A stretch of DNA of 64,000 nucleotides. It comes from Psychrobacter nivimaris (GTDB lineage: Bacteria; Pseudomonadota; Gammaproteobacteria; Pseudomonadales; Moraxellaceae). Below the pieces are notes generated by a model. That model was not told the origin of the DNA and did not search any database. It saw nothing but the letters and a program-made list of their open reading frames with translations. Every line of letters begins with the position of its first letter. Within the stretch, counting starts at the first letter, position 1. Positions 45,816-54,694 of the stretch are shown here, piece by piece. A program made the translations under genes and the position numbers. The stretch lies in assembly GCF_009812035.1 (NCBI RefSeq), contig NZ_VZIZ01000007.1, positions 186,001 to 250,000 of the forward strand, written 5' to 3'.

Positions 45816-47033
45816 TTAACCCCCCAAACTCATTTTGGGGCCAAACGGTTCGTAGTGAACGCTATCGACACCATGATCTAATGCTACCAAACCATCAATC
45901 ATGCTCTCCATAAACGGCATCGAGCCGCACACATAGATATCAGCAGGCTTAGGCAAGCTAGCAAGCCACGTCTCATCTAATATTTGCCCAGACTCAAAGT
46001 AAAATATATGCTTTTCTACGTTCTCAGCCTTAGCAAGTAATGCCTCTACCTGATCAGAAAAAGCATGATGAGCGACATTTTGACAGGCGTAAACCCAGAT
46101 AGTAGGACGTTTAGGATTGGCTAATACTTGCGCCTCTAGCATAGACAGTACAGGCGTCACCCCGACTCCTGCACTCATCAATACTAACGGAATATCATTT
46201 TGCTGTACCAAATCTTGATTGAGCGCAAAGTCACCAGCTGGAGCCGATAATAAAACTGTGTCACCTACTTCTAATTGATCATGCATATAGTTAGAGACCA
46301 ACCCATGATGCTCATTACGGTTGTCACGTCGAACAGCAAACTGAATGCCCGTATCGGTACTTGCAGAGTATAGAGAATAATGACGTAAGGCTATATGATC
46401 GCTGTCTTTTGGGTCTGTTTTCACCGTGATATATTGACCAGCGGTCAAGGTCAACTTGCTTAAATCAATCTCTTGAGCGTTTGCTAAATCATTGCCTTTA
46501 TTGTTCTCACTCTTATCGACTGGTACCACGGTAAAGGCTACGATATCTGTAGCGACCGCTTCCTTTTTAATTACCTTAAACGGTGCAAACCCCTGCCACA
46601 TCGCCTCTTTATACATACCATGTTCAATCTGAATAAATACTGAGGCGATCTCATCATAAGCTTCCGTCCAAGCATCAATAATGTCATCGGTAGCCGCCTC
46701 ACCTAGTACTTCTTTTATCGCCCCGATCAGATGCTTACCAACGATAGGATAATGCTCAGGCAATATCTGTAACGCTCTATGCTTATGGCTAATCTGGGTA
46801 ACCTGTGGCAATAGCGCAGCCAACTTGTCCAAGTGCTTGGCAGCGGCTAATACTGTCGTCGCTAGCGCCGTCTGCTGTCTTCCCAATTTTTGATTGGTCT
46901 CATTAAAAATATCTAACAGCTCAGGATGCTCGTTAAACATATTTCTATAAAACACAGTGGTAATCGCAACGCCATGCTCTTCGAGTACAGGAACAGTTGC
47001 GGTGACGATTTCTAACGTTTTTGGTGAGGCCAT
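45816..47033 (-). CDS. hmp: Flavohemoglobin, nitric oxide dioxygenase
   Basis: A 405-residue cytoplasmic enzyme that converts NO with O2 and NAD(P)H to nitrate. The globin domain (residues 1-140) has FYRNMF with the B10 Tyr, GRQQTALA with the distal Gln, and HKHRALQILPEHYPIVGKHL around the proximal His. The reductase domain has FAD-binding RHYSLYSA, GVGVTPVLSML for NAD(P)H and the terminal YEPFGPKMSLGG. ATG 47033 is chosen (AGAG upstream) over a start nine codons earlier. A 31-bp perfect palindrome lies 128 bp upstream and is a likely NsrR operator. Confidence 0.95.
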   Translation of the reverse strand: MASPKTLEIVTATVPVLEEHGVAITTVFYRNMFNEHPELLDIFNETNQKLGRQQTALATTVLAAAKHLDKLAALLPQVTQISHKHRALQILPEHYPIVGKHLIGAIKEVLGEAATDDIIDAWTEAYDEIASVFIQIEHGMYKEAMWQGFAPFKVIKKEAVATDIVAFTVVPVDKSENNKGNDLANAQEIDLSKLTLTAGQYITVKTDPKDSDHIALRHYSLYSASTDTGIQFAVRRDNRNEHHGLVSNYMHDQLEVGDTVLLSAPAGDFALNQDLVQQNDIPLVLMSAGVGVTPVLSMLEAQVLANPKRPTIWVYACQNVAHHAFSDQVEALLAKAENVEKHIFYFESGQILDETWLASLPKPADIYVCGSMPFMESMIDGLVALDHGVDSVHYEPFGPKMSLGG

Positions 47034-47160
47034 GTTGTTTCTCTTAGTCATTAACTGCATTGATAAATTGAGATGTTAAAAATAATCCGTCTAAACTGGC
47101 AATAATGAGCGGACCTTTTTACAGTGTCATCAAAATTTTTAGCAAATCAATTCAGAATAT

Positions 47161-47191
47161 TGATAACATTCATTTAAAATGAATGTTATCA
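47161..47191. promoter_or_regulatory. 31-bp perfect palindrome, probable NsrR operator of hmp
   Basis: Fifteen-base arms around a single A: TGATAACATTCATTT and its exact complement AAATGAATGTTATCA. The core ATTCATTT-A-AAATGAAT differs by one base per half from the NsrR pattern ATGCATTT-N-AAATGCAT, and NsrR controls hmp in many bacteria. No nsrR gene is in the window. Confidence 0.65.
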
Positions 47192-47245
47192 CACTTTACT
47201 AGGCATACCAATATACAATCAATATTGAGTTCATTTTCATCGATG

Positions 47246-47280
47246 AAAAAACAGCCGCTATGTTGTCATAACGGCTGTTG
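47246..47280 (-). terminator. Rho-independent terminator of VWA gene
   Basis: On the minus strand AACAGCCG - TTATGACAACATAG - CGGCTGTT is followed by TTTTC, 64 bp past the stop at 47344. Confidence 0.85.
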
Positions 47281-47343
47281 TTATAGGGATTTAAGCTGTG
47301 TTAACAGACTTTATTTATTCATCAATCAGGCTTAATATCAAAA

Positions 47344-48567
47344 TTACCGTGCCATATATTGAGTCATTTCTTCAACACCATGTAACGTCATCGGATACAT
47401 CTTATTTTCAAACAGTTTTTTAATTTCAACGATGGTTTGCGTATATTGCCAATACGATGGGTTTTCAGGATTGAGCCAAGTTACTTTATCAAAATGCTCC
47501 AGTACGCGTTTCAACCATACGATGCCCGCTTCATTATTCATATACTCTACGCTGCCGCCTACTGTCATCAGTTCATAAGGTGACATCGATGCATCACCGA
47601 CGAAGATGACACGATACTCACGGCCATATTTATTGAGTAGCTCAAACGTTGGCATCGGCGCACTATGACGACGATTATTGTCCTTCCACACATAGTCATA
47701 CAAACAGTTATGAAAATAAAAGAACTCTAAGGTTTTAAATTCATTTTTTGCCGCAGAAAACAGTTTTTCGAGCGCTTCGACATGGATATCCATACTGCCG
47801 CCCACATCAAACAACATCAACACTTTGACACGGTTACGGCGCTCTGCCTGCATATGTATATCGAGCACCCCCTTTTTTGCCGTACGCTTAATCGTCTCAT
47901 GAATATCTAGCTCGTCAGCACTGCCTGTCCGCGCAAACTGGCGCAGATTGCGTAGCGCCATCTGAATTTGGCGAGTACCGAGCTGATTATCATCATCGAG
48001 ATTGCGATATTTACGCTGCTCCCAGACTTTTGCTGCGCTACGTTTGCGCGACTCACCGCCGACACGCACGCCTTCTGGATGGTCACCATAAGCACCAAAT
48101 GGTGAAGTGCCGCCTGTGCCTACCCATTTACTACCACCTTGATGACGCTCTTTTTGCTCTTTTAACCGTTCCTCTAACGCCTTCATCAGCTCTTCAAGCG
48201 AGCCGTACTTTTTCAGTAGGCGTCTTTGCTCTTCGGTTAGATTCTTTGGATCGAGCTTTAGATCCAGCCACTCTTTGGGCACATCTGTCAGCTTGGCTAA
48301 TAGCTCATCCATATCGAGGCTATCAACACCTTCAAAATAATCCGCCATGGCCCGATCGAACTTATCAAAATGGCGCTCGTCTTTGACCATGCACAGTCGA
48401 ATCAGCCGATACATATCTTCGCGGCTAGCAAAAGTAGTCAGTGCTGGATCTTCAGGATGCGACTGCATCATCAGCCCTTTATCTAACGCGGCATTGAGAT
48501 CGAGCAGCTCGCGCGTACTGACTGGCACGCCGTAAGTACGCAAGGTATAGAATAGTTTGATAAACAT
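47344..48567 (-). CDS. VWA domain-containing protein (CoxE-like)
   Basis: A 407-residue protein with a von Willebrand factor A domain in its second half. The metal-ion-dependent adhesion site is DVGGSMDIHVEAL (a DxGxS form), preceded by RRNRVKVLMLF. The N-terminal half is charged and helical (residues about 90-180 rich in Glu/Lys/Leu), as in CoxE/YehP-like partners of MoxR ATPases. The cognate MoxR ATPase is the next gene upstream, 146 bp away on the same strand. Such pairs act as chaperones for metalloenzyme or complex maturation; the client here is unknown. Cytoplasmic, no signal. Confidence 0.85.
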   Translation of the reverse strand: MFIKLFYTLRTYGVPVSTRELLDLNAALDKGLMMQSHPEDPALTTFASREDMYRLIRLCMVKDERHFDKFDRAMADYFEGVDSLDMDELLAKLTDVPKEWLDLKLDPKNLTEEQRRLLKKYGSLEELMKALEERLKEQKERHQGGSKWVGTGGTSPFGAYGDHPEGVRVGGESRKRSAAKVWEQRKYRNLDDDNQLGTRQIQMALRNLRQFARTGSADELDIHETIKRTAKKGVLDIHMQAERRNRVKVLMLFDVGGSMDIHVEALEKLFSAAKNEFKTLEFFYFHNCLYDYVWKDNNRRHSAPMPTFELLNKYGREYRVIFVGDASMSPYELMTVGGSVEYMNNEAGIVWLKRVLEHFDKVTWLNPENPSYWQYTQTIVEIKKLFENKMYPMTLHGVEEMTQYMAR

Positions 48568-48713
48568 AAGAGTCGTATCACTTATTGGCTGATATTATTA
48601 TCTGGTGATATTGCTGATATCATTGATTGGTACAGTCACAGGTTGAGCGCTTGCGTTGACTTTTACATCAGATATTGGATATAAAAGGTTAAAGCTAACG
48701 CAAGCGGCAAACA

Positions 48714-49577
48714 TTAACGACGCATCATATTGGCAAAACGCTGTAATAAACTCACATCTGCCTCGTTCTTGAGCAACGCACCATATAGTGGCGGGATAGA
48801 TTTCTCGCCGCGTAGATTTTCTTCTAATTCGTCCTGAGCCATATCATCAGCAAGTAACAAAGTTAACCAGTCGACTAACTCAGACGTTGATGGCGGCTTT
48901 TTAAGACCTTGAATACCACGCAGTTTATAGAAGATATCCAATGCATCATTGACCAGTTTTTCTTGAATGTCTGGAAAATGCACTTCGATGATTTGGCGCA
49001 TGGTTTCTTCTTCTGGGAAGTCAATATAGTGGAAGAAACAACGACGCAAAAACGCATCTGGTAGCTCTTTTTCATTGTTTGAGGTAATAATAACTACTGG
49101 ACGCTGCGCCGCTGTTATAGTCTCGCCCGTCTCATAAACATAAAAAGACATCTTATCAAGCTCATGTAGCAAGTCATTTGGGAACTCGATATCGGCTTTA
49201 TCAATCTCATCAATCAGCAGTACGCTACGCTCTGTACTGGTAAAAGCATCCCACAGCTTGCCCGGCTTGATATAGTTGGCAATGTCATAGACCTTATCAT
49301 CACCCAACTGCGAATCGCGCAGGCGTGATACTGCATCGTATTCGTACAGTCCTTGCTCAGCCTTGGTCGTCGATTTGACGTGCCAAGTAATCAGTGGCAT
49401 GCCCAAACTTTCAGCGACTTCTTCGGCAAGCAACGTCTTACCTGTGCCAGGCTCACCTTTGATCAGCAATGGCTTTTGTAAGGTCATGGCGGCATTTACG
49501 GCCAGTTGCAAATCATCGGTAGCAATATAACTACTGGTACCAGTAAAGTTTTTCTTAGTATTGTCAGCTGTGGTCAT
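48714..49577 (-). CDS. MoxR family AAA+ ATPase
   Basis: A 287-residue AAA+ ATPase of the MoxR branch. Walker A is GEPGTGKTLLAEEVA (about residues 41-55), Walker B LLIDEIDKADIEFPNDLLHELD, sensor 1 VIITSNNEKELPDAFLRRCFFH, and the small C-terminal lid carries the remaining conserved basic residues. It works with the downstream VWA protein. A GAGA-like ribosome site precedes the ATG. The client is not identifiable; the membrane protein encoded 300 bp upstream on the same strand is a candidate neighbour but is separated by a terminator. Confidence 0.92.
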   Translation of the reverse strand: MTTADNTKKNFTGTSSYIATDDLQLAVNAAMTLQKPLLIKGEPGTGKTLLAEEVAESLGMPLITWHVKSTTKAEQGLYEYDAVSRLRDSQLGDDKVYDIANYIKPGKLWDAFTSTERSVLLIDEIDKADIEFPNDLLHELDKMSFYVYETGETITAAQRPVVIITSNNEKELPDAFLRRCFFHYIDFPEEETMRQIIEVHFPDIQEKLVNDALDIFYKLRGIQGLKKPPSTSELVDWLTLLLADDMAQDELEENLRGEKSIPPLYGALLKNEADVSLLQRFANMMRR

Positions 49578-49788
49578 AATCAGATCTCGATTGTTGTTAT
49601 AGATGAGTTGTTATAAATGGATAGGTCTAAAACATAAATGACTAATAACGAATAAATTGGTAAAGAATAAATTAGATTAGCACAGCCTGATGCATTGCCA
49701 AAATACTCATGCGTTCGCATTTATTAACAATTGTTATGTGCAATGTATAGTGAGCAATTATTTATATGCCTAATAAACAGTCGAGCAT

Positions 49789-49817
49789 AAAAAAAGACAC
49801 GCAGCGGTGTCTCTTTT
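49789..49817. terminator. Rho-independent terminator
   Basis: AAAAAGACAC - 7-nt loop - GTGTCTCTTTTT, 60 bp past the membrane-protein stop. A and T runs on both sides. Confidence 0.8.
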
Positions 49818-49875
49818 TCGGGTATCAAATAAATTCTAAAACAATAGTACTATCTTAATGCCTAGCCTATTTTTA

Positions 49876-50472
49876 TCACTTATCAGACGTATCGCTATCC
49901 GTTTTTTTAGCCAATGTACTGTCTTTTTTTAAGCTTACATTAGTGTCAGGCTGGTCGGTTACGGTAGCGCCTTCTGGCAAATAGCTGCCTGTGGTCATTT
50001 GCAATGTGGCCTGTGTATCTTCTGCGCTGCGACTACGGGCTTTGTCCAAACTTGATGCAAATGCGCTGCGTATCAGCTGCCATACAAAACCAACGAACAA
50101 CCCTGCGACCAGTATCACCAATATCGGCAACATATTGGCAACCGCACCTGCATAATCTTTCATCATCACAGCATAGACGACGCTGATACTGGCTGGTGCA
50201 AGCTCGCTCGGATCGCCAAGCGCTGTACCTGGTGCTAGTAATACTGCAAACAGAACCATCCAGCTCATACCGCCCAATGGTTTTGGCAGTACACGAGCAA
50301 CGAGTATCCATAGCACTAGTACCAAAACAGCACCGCCAAGATAAGCATACATCGGCAAATCAGCGGGCGGGACATCCTTTACCATTTGGCCCCACCAGAT
50401 GGCAATCTCACCGAGAATGTCACTGATAGACTCTAGCGGTAAGCTATGTAAGATATTTTTTAACCAGTCCAT
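49876..50472 (-). CDS. Hypothetical membrane protein
   Basis: A 198-residue integral membrane protein I do not recognise. There are three clear hydrophobic segments (about 43-64 YLGGAVLVLVLWILVARV, 70-85 GGMSWMVLFAVLLAPGT and 115-138 MLPILVILVAGLFVGFVWQL) and one weaker segment at 95-108. A hydrophilic C-terminal tail rich in Asp, Ser, Thr and Lys follows (about 140-198). No enzymatic motif. The ribosome site is weak. It is transcribed in the same direction as the MoxR/VWA genes but with a terminator between. Confidence 0.6.
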   Translation of the reverse strand: MDWLKNILHSLPLESISDILGEIAIWWGQMVKDVPPADLPMYAYLGGAVLVLVLWILVARVLPKPLGGMSWMVLFAVLLAPGTALGDPSELAPASISVVYAVMMKDYAGAVANMLPILVILVAGLFVGFVWQLIRSAFASSLDKARSRSAEDTQATLQMTTGSYLPEGATVTDQPDTNVSLKKDSTLAKKTDSDTSDK

Positions 50473-50733
50473 GCGTGTTTATTTACCTGCGTTTATCGCC
50501 AATGACACAATCTGTGTCTAGCGGTATATGTGCGTTCTGTAGAACCAGAATGAGGCCAACTACATAATGAACTTATGCATTATGTATGCTTATATGTACA
50601 TTGCGTAGGGTGTCAGTTTATCACGACTCTCTACTCAAATGCATGTGAGCAAGTGTGTTGTAGGTTTCTATCGACGCTATTTTTAAGGTAGCGTACTGAT
50701 ATGTCCTACCACATTTACTCGCTGACAATTCCA

Positions 50734-51054
50734 TTAATTATAGATGCTGTCCTGCGATTCACGAGCGCGCAGCTCTGCTTGGCGGCGCATCACATCTTGC
50801 GGCGGCAACTGCACAAAGTAGCCTTGAGACTGTAGTTTTGCCAGTACTTCTTCTTTGTCGACACGAGCGAGCTTATCTTTAGTTGATAAGTCCAAATGCA
50901 TGACGAACTTACTACGGCCTAAACCTGCACGGAAATCTTTTGGTAATACACCAAGCCAGTCTTTGATTTCATCAGTATCATCAGGATAATCAGGACGCGC
51001 AATGTAGATATACATGTCGTCGTGTTTGGGAAATTTATAAATATCGCAATGCAT
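50734..51054 (-). CDS. YcgL domain-containing protein
   Basis: A 106-residue member of the YcgL family, conserved in gammaproteobacteria and without known function. The start MHCDIYKFPKHDDMYIYIAR and the segment FRAGLGRSKFVMHLDLSTKDKLARVDKEEVLAKLQSQGYFVQLPP match the family along its whole length. ATG 51054 is preferred over an upstream in-frame start three codons earlier (AGGTGG at the right distance). Often near rnd in other genomes; here rnd is 8 kb away. Confidence 0.88.
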   Translation of the reverse strand: MHCDIYKFPKHDDMYIYIARPDYPDDTDEIKDWLGVLPKDFRAGLGRSKFVMHLDLSTKDKLARVDKEEVLAKLQSQGYFVQLPPQDVMRRQAELRARESQDSIYN

Positions 51055-51203
51055 AAAAACCACCTATCAGAAACTATGGGCGTAGGTTAGCATATTTCAG
51101 GCAAATACCAGTAGTCGCTTTGCGTTTTGCTATGGTAATTTTTGTCAAAACACACAGATAAAACGCTGATATGAGCGATAAAAATATCGTTGTAAAACAT
51201 AAC

Positions 51204-51443
51204 CTATTTCATAGACTGCCCTATCAAAACATTATTTTTGCCAAATTTATTTATTTTAATGGCTTTGATGACTTGTAAAAGCGCTTTGAACCTTTCATAA
51301 TAAAAGCGTTTTTCAGGAGAGAGTTTATCAGCATCGTTTTTGTATTGAACCCTATTGGTTATACAACTATCGCAATTGCTAGATAACCACCGAAGGCGCA
51401 TCCACCCTGCCAATCGCTCAGGTAAAAGGACTGAAAAACGCAT
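51204..51443 (-). CDS. Uncertain small ORF
   Basis: A 79-codon frame starting MRFSVLLPERLAGWMRLRWL, with a basic C-terminal half. No ribosome site, no recognised motif. It occupies an otherwise empty stretch divergent from the gcv leader. May be non-coding. Confidence 0.2.
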   Translation of the reverse strand: MRFSVLLPERLAGWMRLRWLSSNCDSCITNRVQYKNDADKLSPEKRFYYERFKALLQVIKAIKINKFGKNNVLIGQSMK

Positions 51444-51530
51444 GTCACTGTTGTTTGATAATGTTTAGTAGTATGACGCTCATAGCGCACTACTTTTTTA
51501 TCAAACATAAGGCATAACAAATCTGGAGAG

Positions 51531-51700
51531 TGGTAAGAACGGACGACGTCTTACCCACCGAAGGGGAGAAAATACGCTATCATCGACGATAGGGCTCATA
51601 CAACTGCCCAAAAATGATGATTCGTGTTGAAAATCTCAGGTCACAGGACAGATAGGGCTTTAGCTCAAACTGACGTATAGCGTCTGTTTGGCTTACGTCT
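51531..51700 (+). ncRNA. Glycine riboswitch (single aptamer) of the gcv operon
   Basis: The aptamer runs from CTGGAGAG (51533) through the P2 stem GGTAAGA/TCTTACC and the conserved CCACCGAAGGGG (51555-51566) to CTCAGGTCACAGGACAGA (51635-51652). These are the hallmark segments of the glycine riboswitch. Only one aptamer is seen. The following hairpin, AGC.CAAAC.GACG with CGTC.GTTTG.GCT (51662-51693), is the likely expression platform, ahead of gcvT at 51830. The expected effect is activation of glycine cleavage when glycine is high. Confidence 0.9.
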
Positions 51701-51829
51701 TCATCTTTGCTTTCTGTGTCACCCTTTGATGTGATATTTGCACCTTGCAATATTGCTTCTCGCTACTTTTACGTTGCGCATCACTCCTTACTCTGCCGAG
51801 TACGACTGATGTACACATAAGGATTTGTT

Positions 51830-53023
51830 ATGACTGATACCCATTCTCAAGACATCACTTCTCAAAACGATCAAAGCCAAGCTCCTCAGCGCACCCCTTT
51901 TTACCAGTCTCATATTGATAGTGAGGGCAAACTGGTCGATTTCTCTGGTTGGGAATTGCCCATTCATTACGGTTCACAAATCGAAGAGCACGACGCGGTA
52001 CGTACAGATGCAGGTATGTTTGATGTCTCACATATGGTTGTGACTGATATCAAAGGTGCTGATACCAAAGCATGGCTACAAAAGCTGCTCGCAAACGATG
52101 TCAACAAACTCACTACCGCTGGTAAAGCGCTGTACTCTGGCATGCTCAATGAGCAAGGCGGCGTCATCGATGATTTGATCGTCTACCTGATGAATGCAGA
52201 AGAAACTGAGTACCGTATCGTCTCTAACGCGGCCACTCGTGACAAGGACTTAGCACAGTTTAATAAAGTCGCCGAAGGCTTTGATATTACGATTACCGAG
52301 CGTCCTGAGCTTGCGATGCTTGCCGTGCAAGGTCCAAATGCTATTGCAAAACTGGCTCAGGCCAAACCAAGCTGGGCAGATACCTTAGCAGCACTAAAAC
52401 CTTTCGTTGGTGCTGACTTGACCGATATCGAAGGCACCGATTGGTTTGTAGCTCGTACCGGCTATACTGGTGAAGATGGCGTCGAAGTCATTATGCATGC
52501 CGATGATGCCCCTGCTTTCTTTGAGCAGCTAAAAGCAAATGGCATCAAACCTGCCGGTCTTGGCGCACGTGATACCTTGCGTATGGAAGCGGGCATGAAC
52601 CTTTATGGCCATGACATGGACGAGACCATCAGCCCTTACGAGTGCAACATGGGCTGGACGCTAGCGCTCAAAGACGACCGCGCCTTTGTCGGTCGTGAAG
52701 CATTGGTCAGCAAACGTAAGCAGTCAAAAGAAGACAACACCGCTATGAAGCAAGTGGGTCTGCTATTGACCACGCGTGGCGTATTGCGTGAAGGCATGAC
52801 AGTGACTATCAATCAAGGCACTAATAATGAGCAAACTGGCATTATCACCAGTGGTACATTCTCCCCTAGCCTAAAAAACTCAATCGCGATTGCCCGTGTG
52901 CCTGCCAGCTTGTCAGAAGATGACAGTGTACAAGTCGACCTACGCGGCAAAGGTAAGTTCGTCGATGTACGCGTATTGAAGCTACCTTTTGTCCGTAACG
53001 GCAAGCAACAGTTTGACTCTTAG
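51830..53023 (+). CDS. gcvT: Glycine cleavage system T protein (aminomethyltransferase)
   Basis: The 397-residue T protein that takes the aminomethyl group from lipoyl-H protein and gives 5,10-methylene-tetrahydrofolate and ammonia. The GcvT domain includes [26 protein letters not shown] (with the folate-site region), [11 protein letters not shown] and [22 protein letters not shown]. The C-terminal barrel ends with [12 protein letters not shown]. Ribosome site AAGGA before ATG 51830. First gene after the glycine riboswitch, so the operon is glycine-controlled. gcvH follows at 117 bp. Confidence 0.97.
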   Translation: MTDTHSQDITSQNDQSQAPQRTPFYQSHIDSEGKLVDFSGWELPIHYGSQIEEHDAVRTDAGMFDVSHMVVTDIKGADTKAWLQKLLANDVNKLTTAGKALYSGMLNEQGGVIDDLIVYLMNAEETEYRIVSNAATRDKDLAQFNKVAEGFDITITERPELAMLAVQGPNAIAKLAQAKPSWADTLAALKPFVGADLTDIEGTDWFVARTGYTGEDGVEVIMHADDAPAFFEQLKANGIKPAGLGARDTLRMEAGMNLYGHDMDETISPYECNMGWTLALKDDRAFVGREALVSKRKQSKEDNTAMKQVGLLLTTRGVLREGMTVTINQGTNNEQTGIITSGTFSPSLKNSIAIARVPASLSEDDSVQVDLRGKGKFVDVRVLKLPFVRNGKQQFDS

Positions 53024-53140
53024 GTCTTATAAATTCTATCATTAGAGTGCGTTGTCATTTTACACACGAGTATAAAAATGACGACACGCCTAGCCTCCAT
53101 TATTTTTGTTAATTAACCTCTATCACTTAGGAGAGAGACC

Positions 53141-53521
53141 ATGAGCAACATCCCAGCAGAGCTAAAATATATTGCGAGTCACGAGTGGCTACGCCTAGAA
53201 GACGACGGTACGATCACTGTTGGTATCACTGACCATGCTCAAGATCTATTGGGTGATGTGGTATTCGTTGAACTACCAGATGTGGGCGATATCATCGCTG
53301 TTGATGATGAAATCTCAGTTGTTGAATCAGTAAAAGCGGCTTCTGACGTTTATGCACCTATTTCAGGTGAAGTGATCGCTATCAACGAAGCACTAGAAGA
53401 TGATCCTGAAATCATTAACTCTGACCCATATGGCGAAGGTTGGTTCTTCAGAATGAAGCCTGACAATATCGCTGATTACGAAGCACTAATGACTGCTGAC
53501 GAGTACGAAAGCGACTTATAA
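53141..53521 (+). CDS. gcvH: Glycine cleavage system H protein
   Basis: The 126-residue lipoyl carrier that shuttles the aminomethyl group between P, T and L proteins. The lipoylated Lys is in [20 protein letters not shown] (about residue 65), preceded by [13 protein letters not shown] and followed by [12 protein letters not shown]. Length is standard. Very strong ribosome site (AGGAGAGAG). Between gcvT and the nitroreductase/gcvP genes. Confidence 0.98.
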   Translation: MSNIPAELKYIASHEWLRLEDDGTITVGITDHAQDLLGDVVFVELPDVGDIIAVDDEISVVESVKAASDVYAPISGEVIAINEALEDDPEIINSDPYGEGWFFRMKPDNIADYEALMTADEYESDL

Positions 53522-53607
53522 TCTAAGCACGTAAGCTAAGCATGCTCTCGCAAGACATTAACATTTGTAAGACTTTAGCTCGTACAAAGCACTAGCCCCG
53601 ACTAAAC

Positions 53608-53635
53608 ATAGATACTGGCAACAGCTGGTATCTAT
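53608..53635. other. Hairpin after gcvH
   Basis: ATAGATAC - 12-nt loop - GTATCTAT, 87 bp after the gcvH stop, without a T run. Possibly an mRNA-processing or attenuating element before the nitroreductase gene. The remaining sequence of 53522-53859 shows nothing else. Confidence 0.5.
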
Positions 53636-53859
53636 ACTCTCTATTTAAACTGTTTGAACAACCTTTCTCATTAAAAGTATTGGCTCATTGACCATGCTTA
53701 TTATTTGAAAGCAGCTTTATATGTAGATCTCCAACAATCATTATCGTCCGATGTTATTGCTACCAAGCGTTATCTCATTGACTCGTATTGATCACCTATT
53801 CGAATCCCAATGAATACGTGCTATCAATAACGACGCAAACTGATAACCCAATTCTCAGC

Positions 53860-54630
53860 ATGGATCCTAATATGAATGCCAACACCGATAATAAAGACCC
53901 CATTGCCACACCAAACCATACGCCGCAGCTACAAGCGTTTCGCGATATCGTAGAGTCACGCCGTTCCGTGCGCCGTTTTACTGACACACCTATCCCTGAC
54001 GACGTATTGGCAGACTGTCTGCGTTTGGCCATGCTAGCACCAAACTCTAGCAACCTACAGCCGTGGGAATTTTATGTTATCGATGATGCTGACAATCGCA
54101 AACGCGCCGTCAAAAACTGCATGAATCAAAACGCCGCAAAAACATCAGCCCGTTTGATTGCCATCGTTGCTCGTACTGATGTTTGGCATGATCACGCTAA
54201 GCAAGTATTGCGCGAATACCCTGATCAGCCAGTGCCAAAGAAAGTGAAAGACTACTATAACAAAGTCGTCACGATGGACTTTTTGCGCGGCCCAGCCAAC
54301 GTGGTTTCGGCTGCGAAATGGGGCGCAACGCAAGTGGTCAGACGCGTAAAGGGCCCAATCAAATCGCCTTATTATACGTTTGAAGATACCAAAAACTGGG
54401 CAACCAATAACACCGCACTTGCCGCCGAAAACCTCATGCTAGCATTACGTGCTCACGGGTTTGATAGCTGTGCTATGGGCGGCTTTGACGAGCCTGCTAT
54501 GAAGCGCCTACTAGGCTTGGGCGACGATCAGCATATCATTATGATGATTGGCGCAGGTGAACGTGCTGACAATGGCGTTTACAACACTCAGTTCCGTTTT
54601 GATCAAAAACAGTTTGTGCATTACGTATAA
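53860..54630 (+). CDS. Nitroreductase family flavoprotein
   Basis: A 256-residue FMN oxidoreductase. The N-terminal IVESRRSVRRFTDTPIPDD binds FMN phosphate, MLAPNSSNLQPWEFYVID follows, and LAAENLMLALRAHGFDSCAMGGFDEPAMKRLLG is the dimer/FMN segment. Natural substrates of the family vary (quinones, nitroaromatics, enones), so function is open. It sits between gcvH and gcvP in the same direction. This is not a standard gcv gene, and its link to glycine cleavage is unknown. The start is uncertain among 53788 (TTG), 53860 and 53872; the ATG starts remove an unconserved tail. Confidence 0.85.
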   Translation: MDPNMNANTDNKDPIATPNHTPQLQAFRDIVESRRSVRRFTDTPIPDDVLADCLRLAMLAPNSSNLQPWEFYVIDDADNRKRAVKNCMNQNAAKTSARLIAIVARTDVWHDHAKQVLREYPDQPVPKKVKDYYNKVVTMDFLRGPANVVSAAKWGATQVVRRVKGPIKSPYYTFEDTKNWATNNTALAAENLMLALRAHGFDSCAMGGFDEPAMKRLLGLGDDQHIIMMIGAGERADNGVYNTQFRFDQKQFVHYV

Positions 54631-54694
54631 CGTATCGCTCACACTATTCCCTTAATTGCTATTTTGTTTATTACTCCCTTAACCAAGGATTGTC

